Source of the DNA: Bacteroidota bacterium
GTDB lineage: Bacteria; Bacteroidota; Bacteroidia; B-17B0; Aurantibacillaceae
Length of the DNA stretch: 33,931 bases
NCBI GenBank assembly: GCA_023433205.1
Contig: JAEZDS010000003.1
Coordinates: 1 to 33,931 of the forward strand
Direction: 5' to 3'
Within the stretch, counting starts at the first letter, position 1. Each line of letters begins with the position of its first letter. The notes under the pieces were generated by a model. It was not told where the DNA came from, did no database searches, and saw only the letters and a list, made by a program, of their open reading frames with translations. The position numbers and the translations under genes were made by a program. Positions 12,614 to 21,480 of this stretch are shown piece by piece.

Positions 12614-15600
12614 TTACTGTTTTATCATCCTCATCGTTCTTACTCCATTGTCTTTATTTTTTACCCGCAAATGGTAAAGACCTTTTGGCAGCTGACCCAG
12701 GTGTATGGTGTTTAATTCTGATTTCAGCGGCATTTGTACCAGAACACGACCTGAATTATCAGTTAATTCTAGGGAGGAGTTTTGAGAAGTACCATTTGTT
12801 TGCAGATAGATTACATCGCTAAAAGGATTTGGAAAAACTAAAAACCGGGATTTATCTGTTTGATCAGAAAGAAAGGCACAGGGTGACACTTCTTGCAGAA
12901 AATATGCGGTGGCGCTGCAAACGCTGAGGGTGCCGGTAACAAAATATATTGTAGAGGTGGTAGGGTTAACAGCAGCAGAAAATGTGTCGGGTCCATGGCT
13001 CCAGCTGTAAGTAGATGCTCCGTTGGCAGTAAGGATGGCGGTTTCTCCAGCACAAATAAGTGAACTACTGCTGCTAACCTCGAGAGAAGGTAATGGAATT
13101 GCGGTAACTGTTAGCGCGGCTGCAACTTCGCTTTCGCAACCCTCTTCACTCTTTCCCCAAACACTGTATGAGGTGGTTGTGGTTGGATTTACCACTGCTG
13201 AACCTGAAGAGTAACTATATGTGAAAGCTCCTGTTGGGACGATGGTATAATTTTGTGCAGAACAAACCGTTCCAGAGGGCACAGTTATTGTAGGTAGTGG
13301 AATTATCGTGATCAGCAAAAATGAACTGTCAGGACAAAGGAGGGGGGTCGGCGCAGATTGAGTGTGATAGGTTAACAGAAATGTATTTGATAACAAAGTT
13401 CCTATGTTGAATGTATTGCTCTGAACTCCCGGCCCGCTCCAAATTCCGGTACTGTTTTGAACAAGAGCAGTTAGATTAAGGCTCCCCTGATTGATACATA
13501 AAGGTTGCAGAGAGTTGGTAAGTTGCGCAGTATTAAACTTCGAAACGCTAAAGCTGGCACTTTTTGAAGCAAGGCAAGCGCCAATGTTTGTAACATAGGT
13601 AAAAGTGTTGGTGCCTGTTACTGCATTTGAGGGACTAAACGCCCCGGTAGTGGAGTGTACCAGGTTAGGGGTTTGTACCGCGTTGATAAACGTTCCTCCA
13701 ACTGGTGACACGGAAACAGTTTGTGATGGAAAATTATCACAGAGCTGACCCGGCACAGCTATGCTTTGTACCGTTGGATTAGCGGCAGTAATTGCCATTG
13801 TTGCGCTGAGCGGACAATTGGCGATAGTGGGTGTAACCACAATGGTGTATATGGTGGTTGATACGCTTCCTGCGGGAATTGCAGTGGGATTGATAATAGT
13901 AGCTGAGAATGTGCCATTACCTCCCCAAAGCCAGCTTGTTGGAGACCAGGAATAAGTATATTGGCCCGGACCGGGGGTGCTGCTGAAGTTGACAGAGACC
14001 GGGGTGTTTGATCCTGCGCAAACAGTTGCATTTGTTGCACTTAGACTGTAAGAAAAAGTGTAGGGATTTATTGTAAAAGTGGTGTTGTATTTACACAATC
14101 CGTCGAAGGTATTCACTGAGTAAGTGCCGGCAGAAAGACCTGTTAAAGCAAAGATGGATGAACTTGTAGGTCCCAGCGAAGCTGTGTACGCACTGTTTGT
14201 GCCTGTACCTGCAACAAAATAACTGCTTAATACTGAGTAATTAGAAAGAGCGGGAGTCATTGTTATAGCGGCAGTACCATCGTTTGCAGAAAAACAACCT
14301 GGATTAATGCTCAAGTTGGGCACTGCCAGATTACCCGGGGAAATAGTGTTCAGTGTGTATTTAACAGAATCTCTGCATCCCGCACTATTGTCATAACCAG
14401 CCCAAAAGAAACAACCATTACAGGTATTAAAGACAGTGTAGGAAGGAGCAGTGCCTGCAGTGCCGGTAATCGGCGTCGTTCCATTGTACCATTGAACAGC
14501 AGATGAACCAGGTGGTGTGTTTAAAATCGCTTCGGTGCCGCAGTAGGGTTGTAAGACCATAGCGGGAGAGAAGGTTCTGGCGGGAATTAACACCGTGTGT
14601 GTGCCCCAGGCATTGCCGCAGATCCCGATATTGCCAAGTGTTACAGTATAAAGACCCTGAGCCAGTCCGGTTGCGACTGATTGTGTACTTACTACACTGT
14701 TGCTGGAATTAACCCAGGTGTACGTGTAGCCTGCGGGGTGGCCCACTGCAATCACCGTTGCTGAACCGGTGGCTGTGTTTAAACATGCTCCATGCACTGC
14801 TGTTGCAGCAATACTTGATGTGCTTGCGACAAGGGTGTAGGTTTTGGCATATAAACAGCCATAAGGAGAATAGGCGGTAAGTGTGTAAACCGATCCTGGA
14901 ATGGGATTCAGTACTTGTAAGATGCTCATTGTACCCTGCGGAGGAGATACCGTAACATTTCCAGGTGCTATCCATTGATAGCTAAGATAACCAGGGGGGC
15001 CATAAATATGCGCCCAGTTTAGACCTGGGCAAAAAGATACCGGCAGATAAGATCCTACAGGATTTACTGTATAACCATCCAATGGTAAAGGATTGGAATT
15101 AATAACCGCGCCAGTCTTAACATCGATAAGTGCTGTCCCAAAGTTCGTGCCATACGCACAATCATTTGAATTAATTTCAATGGTAACGCAGCTGCCCACA
15201 TATTGAGAGAGATCATAAGTTCTAACCTGCCAGTTCGACCACATGTGCCCCTGACTTGTTAGGGAATATTGCACTCCGGCACTCTGACAACCACTCCCGG
15301 GAATTAAACTTAGACTTGGGCAGGCAATCACTGTGCCGTTACAGTCATATAGCTTCACTCTGAAGCCGGAGCCTTGGCAACAGTTCTGACCTATAGCACG
15401 CTCCCAATATCCGGCGAAAGCAAAATACAAAAGCGTGTTCCACGAATTAACAACAAATGTCTGTTTTATACACGTCATTATAGTGTCAGGAGTAGCATTG
15501 TTTAATTGCGCAACTACAGTTCCACCTAGTGGAGAATGAGGAATAAGACTGATAGGAGAGGTGGAAGTTGGCCAGTTGGTGAGTGGTGTCGCAACAATCG

Positions 15601-15799
15601 AAAACTCCGGACTACCTGCAGTCCAGTTCGTATAGGTACAGGTACCGTTGTTTTTGCGGCTTTCAACCGTCCACCCGCTCACCGCATTGGCGGTTGTATA
15701 AGAACCCGGCGCTGTTAATTCAAAACCCTCGTTTACGAGTTGAGCATTTGCACTTTTAGAAAACAGGATCGCAATAAGTATTATAAAGATCTTTTTCAT
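12614..15799 (-). CDS. T9SS-sorted surface protein, tandem paralog 2
   Basis: About 1,061 residues from ATG 15799. It has the same signal peptide as paralog 3, the shared N-terminal domain (NEGFELTAPGSYTTANAVSG), then repeats such as GTAPSYTVFNTCNGCFFWAG and SSIFALTGLSAGTYSVNTFD. The C-terminal sorting domain is FLVFPNPFSDVIYLQTNG to LPKGLYHLRVKNKDNGVRTM. It is the most divergent of the three through its middle and 3' half, lacking the long near-identical blocks that the other two share. It lies 19 bases after the paralog 1 stop, so it is almost certainly co-transcribed. A TTG at 15811 would add four residues; ATG 15799 gives a clean signal peptide. Ligand unknown. Confidence 0.9.
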   Translation of the reverse strand: MKKIFIILIAILFSKSANAQLVNEGFELTAPGSYTTANAVSGWTVESRKNNGTCTYTNWTAGSPEFSIVATPLTNWPTSTSPISLIPHSPLGGTVVAQLNNATPDTIMTCIKQTFVVNSWNTLLYFAFAGYWERAIGQNCCQGSGFRVKLYDCNGTVIACPSLSLIPGSGCQSAGVQYSLTSQGHMWSNWQVRTYDLSQYVGSCVTIEINSNDCAYGTNFGTALIDVKTGAVINSNPLPLDGYTVNPVGSYLPVSFCPGLNWAHIYGPPGYLSYQWIAPGNVTVSPPQGTMSILQVLNPIPGSVYTLTAYSPYGCLYAKTYTLVASTSSIAATAVHGACLNTATGSATVIAVGHPAGYTYTWVNSSNSVVSTQSVATGLAQGLYTVTLGNIGICGNAWGTHTVLIPARTFSPAMVLQPYCGTEAILNTPPGSSAVQWYNGTTPITGTAGTAPSYTVFNTCNGCFFWAGYDNSAGCRDSVKYTLNTISPGNLAVPNLSINPGCFSANDGTAAITMTPALSNYSVLSSYFVAGTGTNSAYTASLGPTSSSIFALTGLSAGTYSVNTFDGLCKYNTTFTINPYTFSYSLSATNATVCAGSNTPVSVNFSSTPGPGQYTYSWSPTSWLWGGNGTFSATIINPTAIPAGSVSTTIYTIVVTPTIANCPLSATMAITAANPTVQSIAVPGQLCDNFPSQTVSVSPVGGTFINAVQTPNLVHSTTGAFSPSNAVTGTNTFTYVTNIGACLASKSASFSVSKFNTAQLTNSLQPLCINQGSLNLTALVQNSTGIWSGPGVQSNTFNIGTLLSNTFLLTYHTQSAPTPLLCPDSSFLLITIIPLPTITVPSGTVCSAQNYTIVPTGAFTYSYSSGSAVVNPTTTTSYSVWGKSEEGCESEVAAALTVTAIPLPSLEVSSSSSLICAGETAILTANGASTYSWSHGPDTFSAAVNPTTSTIYFVTGTLSVCSATAYFLQEVSPCAFLSDQTDKSRFLVFPNPFSDVIYLQTNGTSQNSSLELTDNSGRVLVQMPLKSELNTIHLGQLPKGLYHLRVKNKDNGVRTMRMIKQ

Positions 15800-15818
15800 A
15801 GACGAATGCAAATCTGTT

Positions 15819-18800
15819 TTACTGTTTTATCATCTTAATCGACCTTACACCACTTTCTTTACTGCTTACACGCAAATGGTAAAGCCCCTTCGGAAGTTGA
15901 CCTAATTGTATGGAGTTCAGTTCTGACTTTAGCGGCATTTGTAACAGAACACGACCTGAATTATCAGTTATTTCCAGCAGGGAGTTTTTGTCAATATTAC
16001 TTGTTTGTAGATAGATCACCTCACTAAATGGATTAGGAAAAACTAAAATTTGTGCCTCCTCTTTTCTTTCAGAAAGAGATGTGCAGGGAGAAACATTCTG
16101 CAGATAATATGCGGTGGCTTTACATTCGCCGAGAGTTCCGGTAAGGATGTACATTGTTGTAAAGGCAGGATTAACACTAAATACGGGCGATGCCGGGCCG
16201 TTGTTCCAGGAGTATGTTGAAGCGCCGCTGGCACTGAGTATCACAGTATCACCTTCACAGATGAGTGTATTGGTGCTTGTTATGTTTAGCGTAGGGGAAG
16301 GAACAACACTTACGTTTATGACAGCAGCACTTGGACTTTTGCAGCCTTCAACACTGAGTCCCCAAATGCTGTAACTTGTATTTGCAGAGGGTTTAACCAC
16401 ACCTGAACCAGATGAGTAACTGTATGAATAAGCACCACTGGAAGAGATCGTAAAATTTTCTCCTGCACAAACCGAGCCTGAGCTGGCAGAAACCGGCGGT
16501 AGTAATGCTACTGTTGCAGGAAGCAGTGTAGTGTCGGGACAAGCAGCGGGATCGGGATGAGACCAGGTATTGTAGGTAAGCGTATAAGCGCCCGGCTGCA
16601 GCGTGTTGATACTAAATAAATTATTTTGAACGCCGGGCCCGCTCCATGCACCGGCATTAGAATTTGACTGAATTGATTGCAGATCAAATGGAGGACTGTC
16701 AATACAACGTTGGAGTGCATTAGAAGTAAGTTGAGCCGGAACAAAATGCGATACCAGAACTGTGCTGCTTTTAGAAGCGCGACATGGACCGATATTTACT
16801 TCGTAAGTAAAAGTATTGATTCCGGCAATAGCGTTGGAAGGACTTATTATTCCTGCGTTATCTACCAGTCCAGGCGAGAGTGTTGAGTTTAAAAAACTTC
16901 CTCCAGTCGGCTGTACGGTTAAAACCTGCGATGAAGAGATATCACATAAAGGCCCCGGAGGCACAGCAATACTGTAAACAGTGGGATTCGCAGCTGTAAC
17001 GGCGATGGTTTTTGTCTGCGGACAGGGCGCGACGCTGGGAGTGACCATTACGGTGTAGATTGTGCTTATTGCACTTCCCTGTGGAATATTGGTAGGGAAA
17101 AATGTTGCATTTATTTGCTGGCTACTGCTAAAGAGCCATGTGGTAGGTGACCATGAATAAGAATATTGCCAAAGTCCGGGTGGATTACTGAAAGTAACAA
17201 TGGCGCTTCCAGAAGATCCGACACAGACGGTATCTTTGGTAATATTTACGCTAAAGGAAAAGCTTACGGGATTGATGGCGAACGTCGTTGTGTAGGCGCA
17301 TAATCCGTCAAATGCGTTGACAGAATAGTTTCCCGCGGGAAGATTGCTGATTGGAAAGACGGTTGAGGAGGTGGGGCCTGTTGATGCTGTAAAAGGGCTG
17401 GTGGTACCAGTGCTGCTGATATAAAACATATTTAGCCCAGCTGTTGTCTGAGCTGTGGCAGCTATAGTGATTGCCGCCGATCCGTTACTTACCGAAGTAC
17501 AATTTGGTCTTATGCCGGCAGTAGGCACATTTACGCTGCCCGGAATAACATGGTTCAGGATATGCATTACTGAATCCCGACATCCAGACGGAAGATCATA
17601 AGCAGAAATATAAGTACAGCCATTGCATGGATTAGAAACCGTTAGCGTTGGCGCTGTTCCTGCCGTACCTGTGATGGGGGTGCCGCCAGCGCCAAACCAC
17701 TTTATATTATTTGCTCCTGAAGGTGTTGGAATATATGCAATTCCACAGTGGGAGTGCACATTATACTTAAGCGTAGGTGTTTGTATGCCCACTGCAATAG
17801 TTGCCGTGGCTGTTCCACAATTATTTGATGGTGTCCCCACAGTGACACTGTATACGCCAGGAGATAAACCAGAAGCTACTGACTGGGTGCTGACCACATT
17901 GTTCAGATTATCAATCCAGGAGTAGTTATATCCAACGCTGCTTCCTGCAGCGACTACTGTGGCTGAACCTGCGGCTCCCTGCGAACAGCTGGGGCTTGAA
18001 CCAATGTTTTTAATTGCTGCCGCTGTATAATTTAAAGTGTAGGTGATATTGTAGGTGCAGTTATAGTAGCTGCTTACATTTAATGTGTAAACTGAACCGG
18101 GAGAAGGATTGGTAATATATAGCGTAGGAAGTGTGCCTTGTGGGGCTGCCACTGGACCGTTAGGTGATATCCACTGGTACAAGTAATATCCGACAGGACC
18201 CAAAATAATAGCACTATTTGAAGGACAGAAAACAATCGGACCGGTGGGATGGGGGAAATAATCACTTGATCCTGGATAGAGATTATGAGGACCTGTCCAG
18301 TAATCGAACAAGGTGGTTCCCCAGTGGCATCCCAGAGAGCAGTCAGTTGTAATAAACTCAATCGTGATACACGAACCCAAAAAAGGGGTAAGATCAACGT
18401 ATTTAGTTTGCCAGTTTGACCAGGGACCATTTGAACTATATGAATATGTTGCACCTGCGCTCTGACATCCATTACCTGGAAATAAACTATAAGAATTACA
18501 AGTGAGCACGCTACCGTTACAATCATAAAAGTTTACTTTAAAACCAGGCATTTGACAGCAACCGTGATTTGCTGCCCCATTTTGCCATACACCTGCGTAT
18601 GTGTAAACAAAAAGGGAGTTTGTACTTGTAACTACAACAGTTTGTTTGAGGCGAGTCATGATAGTGTCAGCACTCGCATTGTTCAGTTGGGCTACGTTAT
18701 TCCCTCCCAGGGGAGAAGGCGGAACAAAAGTTATAGGGGAACCGGTAATTGGCCATGAAAAAAGCGGCGTAGCAACTATAGAAAACTCCGGACTGCCGGG

Positions 18801-18980
18801 CGCCCAGTTTGTGTAAGAACAGGTACTGGTGGCCTTGCGGCTTTCAACAGTCCACCCGCTCACCGCATTGGCGGTTGTGTAAGAACCCGGCGCTGTTAAT
18901 TCAAAACCCTGGTTGCTAAGCTGCGCATTTACAAATTGCTGGAACAGGAACAGGACAAAGATCGCAAGGTTTTTTTTCAT
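15819..18980 (-). CDS. T9SS-sorted surface protein, tandem paralog 1 (operon leader)
   Basis: About 1,053 residues from ATG 18980, which follows a strong promoter. The signal peptide (MKKNLAIFVLFLFQQFVNAQ) differs from that of the other two, but the mature start SNQGFELTAPGSYTTANAVS is the same. Ig/PKD- and SprB-like repeats fill the middle (GSATVVAAGSSVGYNYSW, SGLSPGVYSVTVG). The C-terminus is the T9SS domain (ILVFPNPFSEVIYLQTSN to LPKGLYHLRVSSKESGVRSI). Cysteines are frequent in the N-terminal domain (GCC, CQSAG motifs), suggesting disulfides outside the cell. The last 450 residues are near-identical to paralog 3. A TTG start at 19013 is rejected because it would place the promoter inside the gene. 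Confidence 0.9.
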   Translation of the reverse strand: MKKNLAIFVLFLFQQFVNAQLSNQGFELTAPGSYTTANAVSGWTVESRKATSTCSYTNWAPGSPEFSIVATPLFSWPITGSPITFVPPSPLGGNNVAQLNNASADTIMTRLKQTVVVTSTNSLFVYTYAGVWQNGAANHGCCQMPGFKVNFYDCNGSVLTCNSYSLFPGNGCQSAGATYSYSSNGPWSNWQTKYVDLTPFLGSCITIEFITTDCSLGCHWGTTLFDYWTGPHNLYPGSSDYFPHPTGPIVFCPSNSAIILGPVGYYLYQWISPNGPVAAPQGTLPTLYITNPSPGSVYTLNVSSYYNCTYNITYTLNYTAAAIKNIGSSPSCSQGAAGSATVVAAGSSVGYNYSWIDNLNNVVSTQSVASGLSPGVYSVTVGTPSNNCGTATATIAVGIQTPTLKYNVHSHCGIAYIPTPSGANNIKWFGAGGTPITGTAGTAPTLTVSNPCNGCTYISAYDLPSGCRDSVMHILNHVIPGSVNVPTAGIRPNCTSVSNGSAAITIAATAQTTAGLNMFYISSTGTTSPFTASTGPTSSTVFPISNLPAGNYSVNAFDGLCAYTTTFAINPVSFSFSVNITKDTVCVGSSGSAIVTFSNPPGLWQYSYSWSPTTWLFSSSQQINATFFPTNIPQGSAISTIYTVMVTPSVAPCPQTKTIAVTAANPTVYSIAVPPGPLCDISSSQVLTVQPTGGSFLNSTLSPGLVDNAGIISPSNAIAGINTFTYEVNIGPCRASKSSTVLVSHFVPAQLTSNALQRCIDSPPFDLQSIQSNSNAGAWSGPGVQNNLFSINTLQPGAYTLTYNTWSHPDPAACPDTTLLPATVALLPPVSASSGSVCAGENFTISSSGAYSYSYSSGSGVVKPSANTSYSIWGLSVEGCKSPSAAVINVSVVPSPTLNITSTNTLICEGDTVILSASGASTYSWNNGPASPVFSVNPAFTTMYILTGTLGECKATAYYLQNVSPCTSLSERKEEAQILVFPNPFSEVIYLQTSNIDKNSLLEITDNSGRVLLQMPLKSELNSIQLGQLPKGLYHLRVSSKESGVRSIKMIKQ

Positions 18981-18991
18981 AGGCGTTGGGG

Positions 18992-19022
18992 TAAAGATAA
19001 TCTCCCGGTCCACTTTTACAAA
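18992..19022 (-). promoter_or_regulatory. Promoter of the adhesin operon
   Basis: On the minus strand TTTG (19019-19022), a 19-nt spacer and TATCTTTA (18992-18999) are an almost perfect Bacteroidota -33/-7 promoter. The ATG of the first adhesin gene follows after 11 bases. No comparable promoter precedes paralogs 2 or 3. Confidence 0.7.
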
Positions 19023-19144
19023 TTCTTTCCCTCAGTCAGAGGAAGGTTTTAAATAATTGTTTACCGTACTTTTTTAAGATTTTTCTTTTTACTCTTGCAG
19101 AGGTGGGGTTCGCTCAGTGAAATACTAAATTCTAACACAGAGAA

Positions 19145-19237
19145 ACACATAGGAGAGCGGCGCACAGAGAAACACACAGAGGTTCAAACAAAAGAAACTG
19201 CCAACTGTTCAATAGTCCTACACAAAAACCTATGTGT
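19145..19237. repeat. Intergenic inverted repeat downstream of era
   Basis: Perfect 9-bp arms ACACATAGG (19145-19153) and CCTATGTGT (19229-19237) enclose 75 bases containing CACAGAGAAACACACAGAGG-like words. The stretch 19023-19293 has no gene; this repeat and the small hairpin at 19258-19275 are its only structure. Confidence 0.5.
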
Positions 19238-19257
19238 ATTCTATGCTTTCTATGATC

Positions 19258-19275
19258 CCCCGATATGTATCGGGG
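19258..19275. repeat. Short palindromic hairpin, REP-like, downstream of era
   Basis: CCCCGATA, a 2-nt loop (TG) and TATCGGGG form a perfect 8-bp stem, followed by TTGTTAAT. A sister element with the same outer bases and the same TTGTTAA tail lies at 20317-20334 upstream of era. It lies 18 bases after the era stop and may act in 3'-end formation. Confidence 0.55.
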
Positions 19276-19293
19276 TTGTTAATTATACCGCCC

Positions 19294-20175
19294 TCAATAC
19301 CCGAAGTGCCTCAACCTCGTATCATTATTCCGCCAGTCCTTATCAACTTTCACAAACAACTCAATGTGAATTTGTTTGCCGAAAAAAGCTTCCAGGTCCT
19401 TACGAGCCTGCATGCCAACCTTTTTTAATGACTTCCCTTTATCACCAATAATAATGCCCTTCTGACTATCGCGCTCCACCAGGATATCAACCTGGGTGCG
19501 GATGATCTTTTCCTCTTCTTTAAAGGAATTTACAATGATCTCAACGCTATAAGGTATTTCCTTTTTGTAGTTCAGCAAGATTTTCTCCCGCACTATCTCG
19601 CTCACAAAAAATCGTTCTGGCTTGTCGGTGAATTCCGACTTGTCATAAAATGCATCTCCCGGAGGCAACAATTCGATGATTCGATTCATTACCTTGTCGA
19701 GATTAAATTTTTCCAGCGCCGAAATGGGCAGGATCTCCGCCTGAGGCAGCCGCTCCTTCCACTTCTGCACTTTCTCTTCAAGCTGCGCCTGGGTGGCGAT
19801 GTCTATTTTATTTACAAGCAGCAATATGGGCGTTTCGCTTCTGCGTAATTTTTCGAGGTAGGATTCCTCAAGCTGTATATCTTCATAAATGTCAGTGATG
19901 AGCAAAAACAGATCAGCATCGGTAAAGGCGTTGATCACAAAATGCATCATTTTTTCCTGAAGCTTATACAGAGGTTTAATGATTCCCGGCGTGTCACTAA
20001 AAACTATCTGGTAATTCTCACCGCTAACTATTCCCATTATCCGGTGACGGGTTGTTTGGGCTTTACTTGTGATGATGCTGAGTTTTTCCCCTACCAGGGC
20101 GTTCATGAGGGTTGATTTGCCCACATTCGGACAGCCTATAATGTTTACAAAACCTGATCGGTGAGTGCCTGACAT
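19294..20175 (-). CDS. era: GTPase Era, 16S rRNA maturation
   Basis: The 293-residue protein has the Era order. G1 is GCPNVGKST (14-22), a switch region SKAQTTRHRIMGIV is followed by G3 DTPG, and G4 is NKID. A C-terminal KH domain contains GIIIGDKGKSLKKVGMQARK. Era binds 16S rRNA and assists 30S assembly; length is normal. The Q-T-T-R-H switch is the family hallmark and separates it from other TrmE-type GTPases. It is transcribed away from the peroxiredoxin gene, with a perfect -7 box TATCTTTG four bases before its ATG. It is a housekeeping gene between two palindromic repeats and next to the adhesin operon, but separated from it by its own spacer. Confidence 0.97.
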   Translation of the reverse strand: MSGTHRSGFVNIIGCPNVGKSTLMNALVGEKLSIITSKAQTTRHRIMGIVSGENYQIVFSDTPGIIKPLYKLQEKMMHFVINAFTDADLFLLITDIYEDIQLEESYLEKLRRSETPILLLVNKIDIATQAQLEEKVQKWKERLPQAEILPISALEKFNLDKVMNRIIELLPPGDAFYDKSEFTDKPERFFVSEIVREKILLNYKKEIPYSVEIIVNSFKEEEKIIRTQVDILVERDSQKGIIIGDKGKSLKKVGMQARKDLEAFFGKQIHIELFVKVDKDWRNNDTRLRHFGY

Positions 20176-20179
20176 GTGG

Positions 20180-20187
20180 CAAAGATA
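20180..20187 (-). promoter_or_regulatory. -7 box of era
   Basis: TATCTTTG on the minus strand is a perfect TAnnTTTG match and ends four bases before the era ATG. No clear -33 match lies 19 nt upstream. The spacing suggests a leaderless transcript. Confidence 0.5.
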
Positions 20188-20316
20188 ACATTGGGGGGTA
20201 AATAATGGGGAGGGGGAAATAGAAAATAATGAGAAGGAGAAGGCGCAGTGAGCCTCAAACCGCGTGAAGGGCCAGGAGGTCTCTTCTATGTTTTTTTCTA
20301 TTGTTCCTACTGATTC

Positions 20317-20334
20317 CCCCGACAGATGTCGGGG
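20317..20334. repeat. Short palindromic hairpin, REP-like, upstream of era and peroxiredoxin
   Basis: CCCCGACA, a GA loop and TGTCGGGG, followed by TTGTTAAATAT. It is preceded by CTTCTATG-type sequence, as is the copy at 19258-19275. It lies in the divergent era/peroxiredoxin spacer, which otherwise shows only the two -7 boxes. Confidence 0.55.
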
Positions 20335-20417
20335 TTGTTAAATATATAAAAGTCCTGGGGTCTGCTTCCCACCAGCAGGTTGTGGGGAAGTGCCACCACA
20401 ATGTCCCCGCAAACATC

Positions 20418-20425
20418 TATCTTTG
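20418..20425 (+). promoter_or_regulatory. -7 box of the peroxiredoxin operon
   Basis: TATCTTTG matches TAnnTTTG perfectly, 13 bases before the peroxiredoxin ATG. No TTTG is found at -33, so an activator might be needed; that is inference. Confidence 0.45.
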
Positions 20426-20438
20426 AATAAAAACTAAC

Positions 20439-21074
20439 ATGTCTGTAAAACTGGGAGATACCGTACCTGACTTTATTGCCGAAACCAGTTTGGGAACCAT
20501 CCATTTTCATCAGTATCTGGGAGGTAAATGGGCAATTCTTTTTTCGCATCCTGCAGATTATACACCTGTGTGTACAACCGAACTGGGCATGGTGGCCAAA
20601 CTTAAACCAGAATTTGAAAAGCGCGGTGTGAAAATTATCGCGTTAAGCGCTGATAGCCTGGAGGCGCACAAGGGGTGGATCACCGATATAAACGAAACAC
20701 AAAATACTGTAGTTGACTTTCCCATTATTGCAGATCCCGATCTCGCGATCTCCAGAAAGTTTGATTTTGTTCACCCACACGCATCAGAAAGATCTACCGT
20801 CAGGTCCTTGCTGGTTATTGGTCCTGACAAAAAAGTGAAACTTATCATCACCTATCCTGCTTCAACAGGACGCAACTTCCAGGAAGTATTACGTGTGATC
20901 GATTCTTTACAGTTAACGGAGGCTTATGGTGTAGCCACTCCTGCCGACTGGAAACCGGGCGAGGATGTAGTGATCCTGCCCACAATTAAAACTTCCGAGA
21001 TCCCCGAAAAATTCCCGAAAGGTTTTAAAGAAATTAGAACCTATTTACGAATTACGCCGCAGCCCGACCTTTAG
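20439..21074 (+). CDS. 1-Cys peroxiredoxin (Prx6 type)
   Basis: The 211-residue thioredoxin-fold protein has the peroxidatic motif HPADYTPVCTTELG with C45, the only cysteine in the protein, so it is a 1-Cys peroxiredoxin. The Prx6-type C-terminal extension is present (TPADWKPGEDVVILPT), as is the AHKGWITDINE helix. It reduces H2O2 or alkyl hydroperoxides in the cytoplasm, with an external thiol resolving the sulfenic acid. The length is typical. It begins a plus-strand series: the DUF296 gene's ATG follows its TAG with no gap, then the MutS-like and pirin genes. Confidence 0.95.
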   Translation: MSVKLGDTVPDFIAETSLGTIHFHQYLGGKWAILFSHPADYTPVCTTELGMVAKLKPEFEKRGVKIIALSADSLEAHKGWITDINETQNTVVDFPIIADPDLAISRKFDFVHPHASERSTVRSLLVIGPDKKVKLIITYPASTGRNFQEVLRVIDSLQLTEAYGVATPADWKPGEDVVILPTIKTSEIPEKFPKGFKEIRTYLRITPQPDL

Positions 21075-21476
21075 ATGAAAACACACGCCTTCCGCCTCTT
21101 GCCCGGTGATGATCTGAAAGCCGGCATCAATAAATTTATCGCAGAGAAGCATATCAGTGCCGCAGTGGTACTGGCCTGCGTGGGAAGTCTGTCAAAAGCA
21201 AGTCTGCGCCTGGCTAATGCGTCGGAGCCGATATTAATGGAGGAAAAGTTCGAGATAGTTGCAATGGAAGCAACACTTTCCATTGCCGGTTCGCATATAC
21301 ATATTGCGCTGGCAGATAAAAATGGCAATCTTAAAGCAGGTCACCTGGCTGAACCCAGCACTGTGTTCACCACCGCAGAGCTGGTAATTGCCGAACTCGA
21401 CTCGCTGATCTTTACCCGTGAACCCGATGCTGCGACCGGTTACAAAGAACTTGTGGTAAAAAACCAGCAGCAGTAA
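21075..21476 (+). CDS. DUF296 (PPC/PCC domain) protein
   Basis: The 133-residue protein is a single PPC domain: MKTHAFRLLPGDDLKAGINK at the start, a central SIAGSHIHIALADKNGN with H74 and H76, then AGHLAEPSTVFTTAELVI with H90. These three histidines are the conserved metal-site residues of the family. In plants the PPC domain accompanies AT-hook DNA binding; bacterial stand-alone forms are of unknown role and probably trimeric. Its ATG directly follows the peroxiredoxin stop, and the MutS-like gene starts four bases after its own stop, so all three are likely co-translated. Any link to oxidative stress or DNA repair is inference from context. Confidence 0.88.
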   Translation: MKTHAFRLLPGDDLKAGINKFIAEKHISAAVVLACVGSLSKASLRLANASEPILMEEKFEIVAMEATLSIAGSHIHIALADKNGNLKAGHLAEPSTVFTTAELVIAELDSLIFTREPDAATGYKELVVKNQQQ

Positions 21477-21480
21477 TAAT

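Noticed and set aside
9418..18980. CRISPR-like or satellite repeat in the adhesin region
   Set aside because: The repeats are whole-gene paralogs about 3.2 kb apart, coding throughout; no short regularly spaced units.
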